Assembly (NCBI GenBank): GCA_034440575.1
Contig: JAOTOL010001554.1
Coordinates: 225,001 to 289,000 of the forward strand
Reading direction: 5' to 3'
From: Imbricaverruca yamaguchii
Lineage: Eukaryota; Arthropoda; Thecostraca; Neoverrucidae
Length of the DNA: 64,000 nucleotides
The notes beneath the pieces were generated by a model that was given only the letters and a program-made list of their open reading frames with translations, made no database searches and was not told the origin of the DNA. Position 1 is the first letter of the stretch; every line of letters starts with the position of its first letter. Below are positions 34,621-45,500 of this stretch, in pieces. The position numbers and the translations under genes were made by a program.

Positions 34621-35450
34621 AGACGCCAGCTGCTTGGCACCTTCACATGCCCGTATGATAAGTATACGAGGACTAGTTTTGCTGTGTGAGTCGGTTATAT
34701 TTCGGGCCCTAGTTTGGGGACACGTCGTCTGAACAATGTCACTGTTATCAATGCGCCGATAGCCCTGCGGGGATCGGACTGTCTGGCCCCTGTGAGAAGG
34801 GCCAGGAGTTGTGTTTTGAATTTGGTTTGCCATGTAGTGTGATTGGTGTTCAGCTCTTCGGGCTCCCCACTTCAACGGGGCCCTACTGGAGGGACGCCTG
34901 TTTCCCGCAGACGAGAGGACGCCAGGCGCCAGAAGAATTATACGGGGCGGGCGGCACTTTCGTACGGCCGGGAGAGAGGGACTCACCACCCCGACCGCAC
35001 TAACAGCGCCGCCCACCCCTTGACCACAGCCGGTCGGGCCGGCAGACACTGGGAAGAATCCCAGGTCCCCGGCCTGAGGCGACCAGCCACTTGGCCCGCG
35101 TGAGGCCCCACGGGCCCGACCGCCCCTCCCGGATATCAGGGCTGCGTTCTTTGTCACGTTCCGCCCAGGAATTCCTTGGACTCTGACGTCGTGTGCCGTT
35201 CTTTGTCCGTTCCTTATGAATTCCGCGGCCAGATTTCGCGGATTCCCCGGGGAACGCGCGGAATGAAAAAAGCTGTCCAGCCCCGTCCTGTGCGGTTTTC
35301 CCAAGATGGCGACGCACATTGGAAGTGATGTGAGGGCAAGGAAGATATTGCAAATTCGTAAGTAGCGTTGTGGAGTGGATAGTTTGTGCGAAGGTATTAC
35401 TAATGAATGTCATGCTCCCACCGGCGAGGATTTTCCCTTGCAGCGTGGCC
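34621..35450 (-). other. GC-rich 5' region of the LINE
   Basis: Upstream of ORF1 on the minus strand, GC-rich and with long open frames in two registers (for example minus 35319-34618) but no recognised domain. Position and composition fit the 5' UTR with internal promoter of an I-like LINE. The exact 5' boundary is uncertain. Confidence 0.45.
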
Positions 35451-35529
35451 AAATACTCAACTGTTGAGGTGAAACAGCAGGAAGCTAGACACTATCTTCA
35501 GAAGCTTCTTTCCCTGATTATTTGCCTCT

Positions 35530-35930
35530 CCACCAAGTAAACATACCGATATCGGCCCGCTGTCTGCAGGTGTCGGGGCGAGCTCGACATCTAATAAACA
35601 GCATGTCAACATTGGGCCGCTCTCGGCCCGACATCAGCATACTGATCTGGAATATCAGCATATGTCGGGTTGAATTCGACATATCAATAACGGCTAGCTG
35701 ACGTCAGGCCGTTGTCAGACATCCCAATCATAGGCGCACCGAAGGGGGGGCAGGGGGCCCGGCCCCCATGAGACCAAAGTGCCCCTTTTGGCCAAAAGTG
35801 CCCTTTTGACCGAAAAGTGCCCTCTTGGCCGGAATGTCCTAAATTGAGCACAAAAATCACCTGCCGTATGTGCCCGGCTGTGCCAAAGTTGCCCTTTTGG
35901 CCCAAAACTGCCCTTTTGGCCTAACAAATG
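35530..35930. repeat. TGTCGGG-rich segment followed by GTGCCCTTTTGG repeats
   Basis: 35560-35730 has several TGTCGG/CCGACA words in both orientations. 35740-35925 begins with a G-run and GGGCCCGGCCCCCATG, then 8-9 loosely tandem AAGTGCCCTTTTGGCC units of about 18-20 bp. A matching pair of segments occurs in reverse order at 36850-37100, suggesting the ends of one repetitive element of about 1.5 kb. Confidence 0.6.
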
Positions 35931-35994
35931 CCATTCCCCTGTGCCTTTTCCTGTCCTATGCCTGTCCCAATTAGGTGCCCTTTTGATCAAAAAG

Positions 35995-36182
35995 TGTCCT
36001 GTACCCTGGCCTGTACCCTGCCCTGTGCCTTGTGCTGTACCGTGAACTCTGCCCTGCCCTGTGTCCTGTCCGATACCCTGCCCTGTGCCCTGCCATGTGC
36101 CCTGCCATGTGCCCTGCTCTGTGCCCTGCCCTGTGCCCTGCCTTGTGCCCTGTCCTGTGCCCTGCCCTGTGCCATGCCCTGG
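35995..36182. repeat. ~11-bp minisatellite
   Basis: About 16 imperfect units of GTGCCCTGCCCT with single-base variants (TTGTGC, CCATGTGC). On the minus strand it is read as a repetitive Gly/His/Arg-rich frame, an artefact. Confidence 0.94.
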
Positions 36183-36204
36183 GGCTGCTAGCCAATAACG
36201 TCGG

Positions 36205-36315
36205 ACCACCAGCCCGGAAACGTGACCGCCGTGCTGGGATTCAAGCGCATACCGACGCCGGTGGTTACCGTCAGAACCGAAAACAAGCGCCCTAACTACT
36301 CGGCTACCAGGCTGC
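36205..36315 (-). repeat. tRNA-like SINE head or tRNA pseudogene
   Basis: Minus strand: TAGCCGAGTAGTTAGGGCG matches a Pol III A box, and about 50 nt downstream GCTTGAATCCC resembles a degenerate B box (canonical GGTTCGANTCC). The spacing is longer than in most tRNAs, and acceptor pairing is not convincing, so a tRNA-derived SINE or decayed tRNA is more likely than a functional tRNA. Confidence 0.4.
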
Positions 36316-38080
36316 TCGCCATGTTTAGGTGAGCAAACTGCGTAGTGCCTGTGCAGCTATGGTGATCTCTAATTACTTTTGTTTTCCCGTTCCCAAAGAG
36401 GATTCTAGCTCATTTTTCTAGCACTTTTAAAACCTCTCCTTTCGTGGTTACATCACCGCGTTAACATTTTGAAATCATTGACCATTCCTTGCTAAAATTT
36501 ATTTGCATGCTCGCATAGTCGCATCCATCGCGTTGATTGTTTGACACTTACTCTTGCTGCATCTGGGGTATGCAAGCAGCTTTCATTTTTATTGTGTTAC
36601 TTGTTTGTGTACATGTCACCTGTCTTCAGGACCATCGCCTTCGTGTCAGCAGTTATCCTTTCCAGAAATCCACATCTTGCGTACTTTTACATCAAAGGCT
36701 AGCGGGCAACCTTCATCTAACGACATAATGCATGCAGGCTGCATGCTTTTGGAAATATTATTGTAAATACAAGGGTTCGGTGCTATAACATATAACGTGT
36801 CCCATTGAAAACTCACCCACCCCCGCCGGTCAGCAAACATTCCAGTATGCCCCGGGCCGCAAAGTGCCCTTTTGGAGCCGGTCAAGTGCCTTTTTGGAGC
36901 CGACCAAGTGCCCTTTTCGGTCCGGCCCCCCCCCATGGAAAAATCCTGGGTGCCCGCCTGATCCCACTCAACAGCCGACAGCAGGCCCCTAGGGTCCCAA
37001 CGGCAGCCTGACAGCCACTTTGGGCTGGGTGTCGGGTGCTCCACTCATCAGCCGACAGCGGGCCACTGGCGTCCAGATAGCGGAACGACGTCGATCCGCT
37101 GTCAGCATGTTCACTGGGCAATGACCAACGTAAATTTCCTCCCTAACCTTGGCATGCCTGTCATAGCCTGGCCTGGACATGGCTTCGCGTTTTTATCTTC
37201 TTTTTTTTTTAAATCGTATATCCATGCGCATTTAATTAGGCATCAGTGGTGAATAACAATAAGATCATAGGTGGAAGGATTGCATAATTCCTGGTGTTGC
37301 CAATAAGCGATTCAACCACATTGCTTTTATGCAACAGCGTACAATTAATGCTAATTATAACAATTAGTAGGAAGGTTTGCGAACAGCGACACATATGGCT
37401 CACATATGTAATGCGGCGCGAAATTTCACAGAACGCTCCGCGGCTGCAGTCCACAAAATGTGCGACGTCACACTCCACATAATCCGTGGAATGAAGGAAA
37501 CAAAGAACGCACCCCATGACCAAAGAGGTGTGTTAGTACCACGTCACACCTAGCACCGTGCGACGGGGGACCTCAACCTCCGGGACTCCGTCAACCCCGG
37601 GGGTCGGGCCGAGGGAGCGCGGCTACCCAGATAAAACTGAGCTCGTAGGCAGGACCGGGGAAGTTGCCCTGCCTGCTCATAGTATGGATAGCTGGTGTTG
37701 CAGGGCCAGATGAAGGACGTGGATGTTGGGATGGGATAGGCATTGGAATGGGAGCGTATGGACGGAAGGACAAGTGAGGCACTCCTGGTCTCACCCCTCG
37801 CCGGCATGATGGTCGCCGGGTCATTGGGGCACTCAATTCCCCTCCCCCACCGCGTAAAGGTGGTGCCTCATCGGGGGGGGGGGGGGAGGGGGCTTTACGT
37901 CCCAGCTTCCCCTCACATAAAAGGCTATTATAACGTGTCGAACCACACAAAACTGAGATATCCATCCTGGGGACCTCGTGCTACGTGCGCAGAGGAAATC
38001 AGTGCCTTCTGCTGAACTGAGTGTGACAACTACAACGTGCTGAAAGGTGGGCTTATAACAAACGATCCGCTGGCCAATGT
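36316..38080. other. Non-coding stretch
   Basis: Contains the second GTGCCCTTTTGG-type block (36860-36930) and CCGACAGC-rich segment (36970-37110), and a G14-A-G5 run at 37873-37892 followed on the minus side by a proline-rich artefactual frame. No gene recognised. Confidence 0.5.
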
Positions 38081-38084
38081 GTCC

Positions 38085-38572
38085 CAGCCTCTGGGCATGA
38101 GTATATGAAGACCGGAGGATGGCGGCAGCGGTCGGTAAGTGTCAGACACAGGCCACCACTGGCCGTGCCAACCTCAGGACGGGCGTATATGGCAGCTGGA
38201 GGCCGGCGGCAGGCGGGCTTCCACCGCTGTCTGTCCGGCCAGCGGTGGGTAAGTGTGAGACACAGGCCACTGGCCGACACCACCTGGCTGTAACCGCTAC
38301 CTGCACCGCTGTCTGTCCGGCCAGCGGTGGGTAAGTGTGAGACACAGGCCACTGGCCGACACCACCTGGCTGTAACCGCTACCTGCACCGCTGTCTGTCC
38401 GGCCAGCGGTGGGTAAGTGTGAGACACAGGCCACTGGCCGACACCACCTGGCTGTAACCGCTACCTGCACCGCTGTCTGTCCGGCCAGCGGTGGGTAAGT
38501 GTGAGACACAAGCCACTGGCCGACACCACCTGGCTGTAACCGCTGCCTCCACCGCTGTCTGTCCGGCCGACG
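38085..38572. repeat. 82-bp minisatellite, about 5 copies
   Basis: Units of 82 bp: CCGCTGTCTGTCCGGCCAGC then GGTGGGTAAGTGTGAGACAC and a CACTGGCCGACACCACC half. Unit starts lie at about 38224, 38306, 38388, 38470 and 38552; a more divergent unit precedes them from about 38135. The middle copies are nearly identical. Confidence 0.95.
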
Positions 38573-38779
38573 CGAGCCTCAGGGACACGGCCCAGTTGTG
38601 TGCCGCCCGACTCTCGGCTTTCCAACACCGACGGCCAGCCACCCGCCGGCAGTTTCAGCTCAGCTCGCACGCGTGCGGTGATAACGCACCGCTCGCCTGT
38701 CGGTTTCTACATGATGAGGTCGCGTTTGAAGAATATGGCCGGCCCCACGCACACACGAGTTGCAGCCGGTAAAGGGAGA

Positions 38780-38900
38780 CGCCGCCGTCGCAGTGACGTC
38801 ACCTACGGATGTCGTGACGTCACGGTCGGCGGTGATGGGGCGTAACGAACGGGCCGGAGTCCCTCGGAAGCTGATGGGGCGTGGCCCGCATGCATTTCGC
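38780..38900. promoter_or_regulatory. CpG-rich patch with two CRE sites and GC boxes
   Basis: Two perfect TGACGTCA palindromes at 38794-38801 and 38815-38822, exactly 21 bp apart (two helical turns), followed by GGGGCGTAAC and GGGGCGTGGCC. This resembles a CREB/ATF-responsive CpG promoter. No convincing first exon is seen on either side, so the target gene is unknown. Confidence 0.35.
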
Positions 38901-41680
38901 GGCGCCGCTTTTGCAATTCGGCGATGATGCGCTTTCGGAAGGGGACGATTACCGGACACAGAGATGTTCATCCATGGATTCTGGCCTGGCGACGAACCGG
39001 TCATAGCAATGCTGTGACAATATGATGCTGATGGTAGCAGAACGACACCGGCATTGGGACGAAACCGTCAAGCTGGAGCCCGTGAACATCCGGGAACATT
39101 TGGCGACGGAAGTTACGATGACGTCCTTGCGCCAAAGTGACGTTTTCTATCGCTAGCGACCCGTGTGCTTCCTTTTTGCCTGTGTTCATTGTCCACCACT
39201 GGTGAACACTTTCAAGCTCCACCGGCGGATCCAAGGGGGACCATTCCGGCCATGGCGCCCCGAAGCGCCTCAAAAGGTGGGGTCTTTTGGCCCCCCCCCG
39301 AGACCAATAGAAGTGAACTAAATTAGAATACTGTAACTTTGAAAATAGCGCTCCGGGTGAAAGAATCACCATTTCAAATGTATTTTAATATTCGTTTGGA
39401 AGCCCAATCTGGTAGCATAGTAGATTCTCACGCACATCGATGGTTCTATTGTGCTTAAGTTCTGCTTACAGCAAGGGTTGACAAAATCAGCAGTTTCATT
39501 ATTCCTCAGTCAGATAGCTTCATGAATTTAGCTTAGCCAATAACGGGCAAGCAAACCTAGTGAGCCAGATTTCGAAAGCGAAATTTGAACAGTATGATTT
39601 GTGCGTGTGTCCAGTTAAGCCCAGTTGAGCAGCATGTTTCGCATGCCGATATTGTGGGTCTCTAAGACGAAGAAACAGGCTACGTTGGCTGATTTTTTTT
39701 CTCAAGAAGAATAGCAAGAGGAGGTATGCAGATATTTAAATCCTGAATAAGAAATAACTGGTGGGTTCGCAGGTAAGGCAGGTTCGGGTGGTAGGACCGG
39801 GCTATCAAACTCTAATGTTTTTATTGCACCTTAAGGTGGGCATCTATGCGATAAGCTTTACCCATATACCCTCTTGAAGCAATGAAATATGTTACGCTTG
39901 GAGATTACTGTTTTAAGTTGGATTTAAAAAACAAAAAAAATTAGGGATATTTTTCCAAGAACAATTTCTTGGAAATTGATCCTTCAGAAATGGTTCAGGC
40001 CAGGTTAGTTTAGGTTAAGTTTTTTAAGTTGAATCGTTTTTGCACAAAGTTGTTTGCAAATTTTATATTTAAAAAATGTTTTCTGGTATGGGAGGTTAGG
40101 TTAAGTCAGGCTACATTTTTTTTAAGTTGCTTTGAACATCACTTTTAATGATATCTTACCCAAATCCAAGCTCCTTTTTTGGCGTTACTTTGCCTCCCAC
40201 CTGAAAAAAAAGGTATGCACTTCCAGAGGAAATGAGTGATTGCATCAAATTGACAATATTTATAAGTATATCATTATAAAAAGAAATTCCAAGAACTAAA
40301 AGATTACCTTACACTTCAAGCTTACACCTACGGTGATACCAGTGTACACTTGGAAGATAATTTTAATGACCATGCTCAACAAGGAAACATTCTGATAATA
40401 GGTTAGTCTTTTCTTTGAAGTTTGTTGGACTAAAAATGTATTGCCTTGGTAAGTTTCATCACCCTTTGTTCCGAAAAGTGTAAAATCTGATAACACCAGA
40501 CAAGCTTTGCCTATTACTTAGTACATACCTAGGTAGGTACATATGTACCTTCCTAGAATCTTGTGATTATTTCCATATGTTTTGGGTATTATTGAACTTT
40601 ACACGCGCCCTGGAGGGGGAGGGGGCGAAATCCAACCACCCCTCCGGTTTTTCCTACGTAACTCCAGATTTAAAAATGATCAGCGCGTTGGTTAAACCAC
40701 GAAAAACAAGAATCGGACGAATATTTTTCGAGTTACGGGCTGTTAAATAAAGAAATGTCAGGGCCAGACTACAAAAATCGGCGCGTATGCGCTTTCCGTA
40801 TATTGGCAAAAGGGAAGTGTTTTTGGCAACACTAGCGACCTTGATGTATGTGGTTGTGCTATTGGTAAATCCAGCTATGGTTCCGATTTCAGTTCGTAAA
40901 ACTTTAAGCGTTATGAACGACAACAGGTTGAAGGTTGTATCCCATGGACTGAAGAAATTCTGCACCAAACTTAAGAGCATGTTCAATACCCTATGAACCT
41001 AAACAATACTCTTCAGCCTCATATACCAACGCGAACAATCAGAAACACCGTATGCCAAACCACAATACACTCATGTCTTCACTGCGCTACAGTTGAATCA
41101 TAGCCAGGTTTTAAAACGTATTTGAGATGTTTACGTGACGCATCCATATATACCAAAATCCTGGTAGAATATACTAGAAATATAGCACATTTCTGTCTAC
41201 GTCACTTGGGCTCGAACTAGAAAACCTACTAGATTTCGTTGTGCCCTTTAGTCTTAATACCCAGATATCTCCATCTAAAGCTTAGCGGACAGCTTATATC
41301 TCACACGCCGGGGATGGATAATACCAGGGGCGGTCCGTGGCACCCAAATGAGGTGAGACAGAACAAAATCGCCGGATTTCGACCAGTATTTTAGTATTAT
41401 ATATTATAAGTATCTATTCTTATTTTATGGTAAGATGTGCATCAACAACTTAGGTTGGCGCTACAAAGTGCCAAACCTATGAACATCTTTCCGAGTTGGG
41501 TGGATTTCAGCCCTATCCCTCCTGTTCAAATGCTTCGGAAATTGCCGGGAGGTTTTCATATATAAATGGCGGGAAATAAAATCATATATTCATATATCAT
41601 TGAGGTTTTCATATACGTCCATTTCATATCCCGAAATGGTTCACATACCCACACACAGATATGTTATAAGTGTTTTCATC
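38901..41680. other. AT-rich stretch, no recognised gene
   Basis: About 2.8 kb. Short GTTAGGTTAAGT/TTTAAGTT phrases repeat around 40010-40130. Open frames are short and without motifs. Confidence 0.55.
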
Positions 41681-41683
41681 ATT

Positions 41684-41687
<4 letters not shown>

Positions 41688-41717
<30 letters not shown>

Positions 41718-41725
41718 TATATATG

Positions 41726-41806
<81 letters not shown>
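41688..41806. repeat. (TA)n tract heading interspersed repeat copy A
   Basis: About 120 bp of TA dinucleotides with CATA/TGTA interruptions. Directly followed by the interspersed repeat at 41845-42590. The same order is seen at 51.0 kb, so the (TA)n belongs to the repeat family or marks its preferred insertion point. Confidence 0.95.
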
Positions 41807-41811
<5 letters not shown>

Positions 41812-41844
41812 AGTATTATTATTGTTGTTACTATTATTATTCAT

Positions 41845-42590
41845 TAATTGGGTGCAAAATATATGAAGTTGATGGGAAGCCCCACATCGATCGAGTGCAT
41901 GCTCAATGGTGTACCCCATGTTACAAGTCTAAATTTTTAGTGGACAGGGCCAACATTGAGGGGGCACTTGCTGTTAAAAATATACAAAAATAACACCCCT
42001 GGTCCAGACGTGTATGAATTAAAAATGAAAAATAATCTTGAAAACCAGCTGCAGGCTCCGTATCTGCACATGGTTGATAAGAACGTACTATTCCAGCCAG
42101 TATAGCTACATCCACCGGTAGCCTAAATGTAATGTTGGCGCCTTTTCTTGGCCGGATGGGTACCCACCTTCCCATGGGGGCACATGCCCCCAGTACCCTC
42201 ACCCTTGTTTAGGCACCTGCATCGAGTGGGGAGGAATAATGTTGGAACAGTTATCTCCTACTTGCTCCCACCCCTCCTTCCCGACCGTGATCTTCAGTTG
42301 GCCTGTCTCATCATACTGCTACTACCCGTGGCACCGCGCGATTCCTGCGGCGCTTGACATTAATTCAGTCAGCGTGGGTCCAAGGGAAAAATCCTAGTGT
42401 TAGGGAAAATACGGCTCATATCCGTGCACAATATTCTTCAAGCTTTCCAATGAACCCGATTTTGCCCAATTTCGATGGTATTTAAGATCAGAAATGTCCT
42501 GTGGAAGTCAGGGAAGTTTCGCTGGAGCGCCTACGGGATTGAGCAATTGTCTAGCCCATTTGACGTCACCGATTGCCAAACGATATTAGA
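41845..42590 (+). repeat. Interspersed repeat family, copy A (uninterrupted)
   Basis: Homologous to the flanks of the nested insertions at 51.3-53.76 kb. Shared landmarks: GAAGTTGATGGGAAGCCCCAC, AAGTCTAAATT, GAAAACCAGCTGCAGG, CCCGACCGTGATCTTCAGTT, GTGGCACCGCGCGATTCCTG and finally TTGCCAAACGATATT. Identity is about 80-90% by eye. It encodes nothing recognisable. This copy defines the empty site for both insertions in copy B. Confidence 0.85.
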
Positions 42591-45500
42591 GGGCCCCTGC
42601 CTACCCTGAGCTGGTTATGAAACGAAAACTCACTATATGTCGAAATGTGCAAGAGGCTAGCCTCTGCCGACCGGTGATGGAGCTGTTTGGAAGCTAAGAT
42701 GCAAATGGTGTAAAAGTAAATGAACTTAAATTTTCACCATAATAACCAATGCATATCTGTTTCAAGTTTTTCAAGTTTGCCATTTTCCAGTGGATGAAAG
42801 CATCATTTTATGAAAATAACATACAACAATACTTTCCAGCTCTACTCAGGTGAGGCACTGCCTTAGTGCCTCACATGGGCCGACCGCCCCTGGATAATAT
42901 ATGAGGGCGCATTGGACCTAGACAGACCTGTTTCATAGGATGCTGGGAGGTCATGTTAACCAATGGTATGGCATATCACGATTATGCATACCGTCATCTT
43001 TTTATTGGGGGGGGATTGAGATCTATTTAAATGATTTAGTGAATATGTACTTTCTTGTCATTACCTTAGGGAGTAATCCATGACCATTCGGAAGTCGTTG
43101 GAATTATGACAACCCGGCTGGTCCGCTGTGCTGAGGCTGCTGCTGCTGCTGCTGCCGCTGATGCTGGGCTGTCGGTCGTTGGCCGTGACCGTCCATTCAA
43201 AACACAGCGCTTTAGGTCAGGACCTCGCGTTGTTATTTTCACTCCTCAAGTCCTCAAGCACAAGCAAGACACAGAGAATTGTCAAGGAATTCGCGCAACA
43301 AACAATGCGAATTGTTCACGTAGTTCCGAACGTAAATGGTGCGAACTGTACCTCGTTCTCCCAGTTATTGGTTGCGGCGCTCGGTCCGTCCCCCGCCAGG
43401 TTAGGTGCAGATGGAGGTAGAGTGCTGGCCAGCCTGGTGACGTGCGGCGGCAAAGAGGTGCACAGCTCGGCGTCTGAGGATGGTCCGCCCTCCTGAGTGT
43501 TCCGTGCCATCGTATTTATACTGGTGGGTTTATATACTGGTGGAAAACTACTGGCTGCTGGCCTACCTCTGACCTTACGGTCCAGACGGCGGCCAGCTTC
43601 CGTGTGTATGTGGTGACGCACAAGTCTAATTATTATCCCGGAGCCTGGGTGTGCATGTGAATTGAAAATAACCAGATGGCGTCTGATTTATGTTGGTGAC
43701 AGTAGTTGGCTCCTCGGATGCAAAGTACAACTAGCGTTTGACGGATGTTTGAGTTACGAGCTGGTCTAAGCGTGCCTGTGCATTCCGGACTAGCGTTGTG
43801 GTGGCAAAGCGGGCGAGTGATGAATTGCTTGCCTGCAATGTGTGTTCCATAGAGTATACTTAGCGTCGGTGCAGCGCGACGCCTGTGCCTGCGCATGCGG
43901 AATGATGATGCAATGCGAGGTCAGTCGCTGCGTGTATATCTTAACTGGCGCCCGAATGTCGCGTGGCCTCGATGGCCGGCGCGCGCGCGTGTCGGGATGG
44001 CTGATGCAATCGACGAGGGGCGCGCGCGTCCTGGCTTGACTGGGGGAGTGTAACTGTTACGGAATTGATGGACCAAAATTCGAAGTAGCAGATTTAGGAA
44101 GTCTGCATTTTTCGCATAATTGACTGCACATCAGACGGTGTGATGTTTTTTCCTGAGCGGGAACAGAATCGCCAGAGGTCGGTGGAAACGAAATAAAGTC
44201 CGCGAACACATGTCAGCTGCTACAAAACTTGCACACACTTTGCGATACAACGCAAACAGACCAATTATGTGAGGGTCAGAATCTTCTATTCTGCTTCTTA
44301 ACGGATCAGTAGCTGTTTGGAAGAGCTAGAAAACACAGACGGAAGTAACTGAAAAGCGAGAGCGTTAATACGACGACTTCCAGACTAACATTGGACTTCT
44401 AAGAGGTGATAGTCAGGCAATCCAAAAACAAACAAAAAACAGCATCAGATTAAGACATGTTCGTAAAATGTTCAAGAGGGATAAGCATTACATAGAAAGC
44501 GAAGAAGCACGAACAATATGGTAGTGCAAAAAAAAACTTAGCAAGATAGGACCACCAATCTTGAAGGGTAACTGAGGGTTTTAGAAATACTGTCGTTTGA
44601 TAATTTACAGCAATTCCTCAATTCGTTGTAGGCTACATGAAGCGAACTATTTTTTAAAATGCTAATTTTCGTGCATTTTGGAGTCATTTGTATAACTGAT
44701 GTGTACGTTTGATGGGGAGTATACCACAGCCAGAAATTATCCGCATAGTTGATATAGTTTATAAACAGGCGTCATATAGTATCTCTTGGAAATTTGCCAA
44801 GGATACCTTATCGTCACTTTTCACAAACAACATCGTCCGACTAGGTTCGCTTTGTACGCCAATAACTAAAAATATTTGTAATCGGCTTTTTTACGTTGCG
44901 TTATGTCCATTTTTAAGGTCAACTAAGAAATACATCCAATTGATTCTCGGCATTGAAATATTCAAAAATAACTGTTGAGGGGGAGAAATCTCCATATTTC
45001 AATGCACATGCATGTCAACCCGCGAATGACCCTCCACTATCTCCGGAACTGCGAGTTAGGCTTCCCACGATTACAATGACTAAAGCTAGAGATGTGAAGC
45101 TTGACATAGCATCACTCAGTGATGTTGCACTGATAGAAGCCCAGGTGAGCATAAATTGGTTTATGCGGTGTCACAGAAACGTGTGCCCAGCCGTTCCCGG
45201 GCCCAGTTTAGGATCGGCAGCTTCAGATCCCGAGCTCGCACCACGCGGACACTACGGCTGCACCGAGCGGGCACCACGGCTGCACCGAGCACGCACCATG
45301 ACTGCACCAATCAGGCACCACCGCGACGCGGCGTGGACGTGCATGACGAATGTGGCCTGTCGTGTGTGTTCACCAAGGTTGTGCCGTGACTGTATTGGAA
45401 ATATACGAGTGAATATGACCCGAAAAGCAGACAAGATAGCCTATCGGCAGCGCTGGTCTTTCAACCGAAAGGCTGTGTGTCGTTCTGTCGCTTTTCGCTG

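Larger units (their letters stand above)
29280..35450 (-). mobile_element. Near full-length I/Jockey-like non-LTR retrotransposon
   Basis: About 6.2 kb on the minus strand with the complete order of an RNase-H-bearing LINE: a GC-rich 5' region (about 34620-35450), a gag-like ORF1 with CCHC knuckles (33200-34620), an APE-type endonuclease (32300-33030), RT (30350-32200), RNase H (29640-30130) and a C-terminal zinc knuckle (about 29430-29500). A copy of this length is rare next to the 5'-truncated LINEs elsewhere in the window. Every module is interrupted by frameshifts or stops, so it is an old inactive insertion. Ends are approximate: no clear target-site duplication was found, and the 3' end merges with CATCGGTGAAACAGTAA repeats. 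Confidence 0.85.

Noticed and set aside
34618..35319. 233-codon minus-strand frame upstream of LINE ORF1 as a host gene
   Set aside because: GC-driven, no domain, and positioned as the LINE 5' region. Kept only as that.
41670..41993. Tyr/Ile-rich frames over (TA)n tracts (also near 5.4, 22.6 and 51.1 kb)
   Set aside because: TATATA translates to alternating Tyr-Ile; no biological meaning.
43128..43496. Apparent signal peptide (Leu-rich start) followed by a 100-residue frame
   Set aside because: The start codon would be GTG, not ATG, a stop lies just upstream in frame, and the leucines come from a (CTG)n run. No convincing upstream exon or acceptor was seen.
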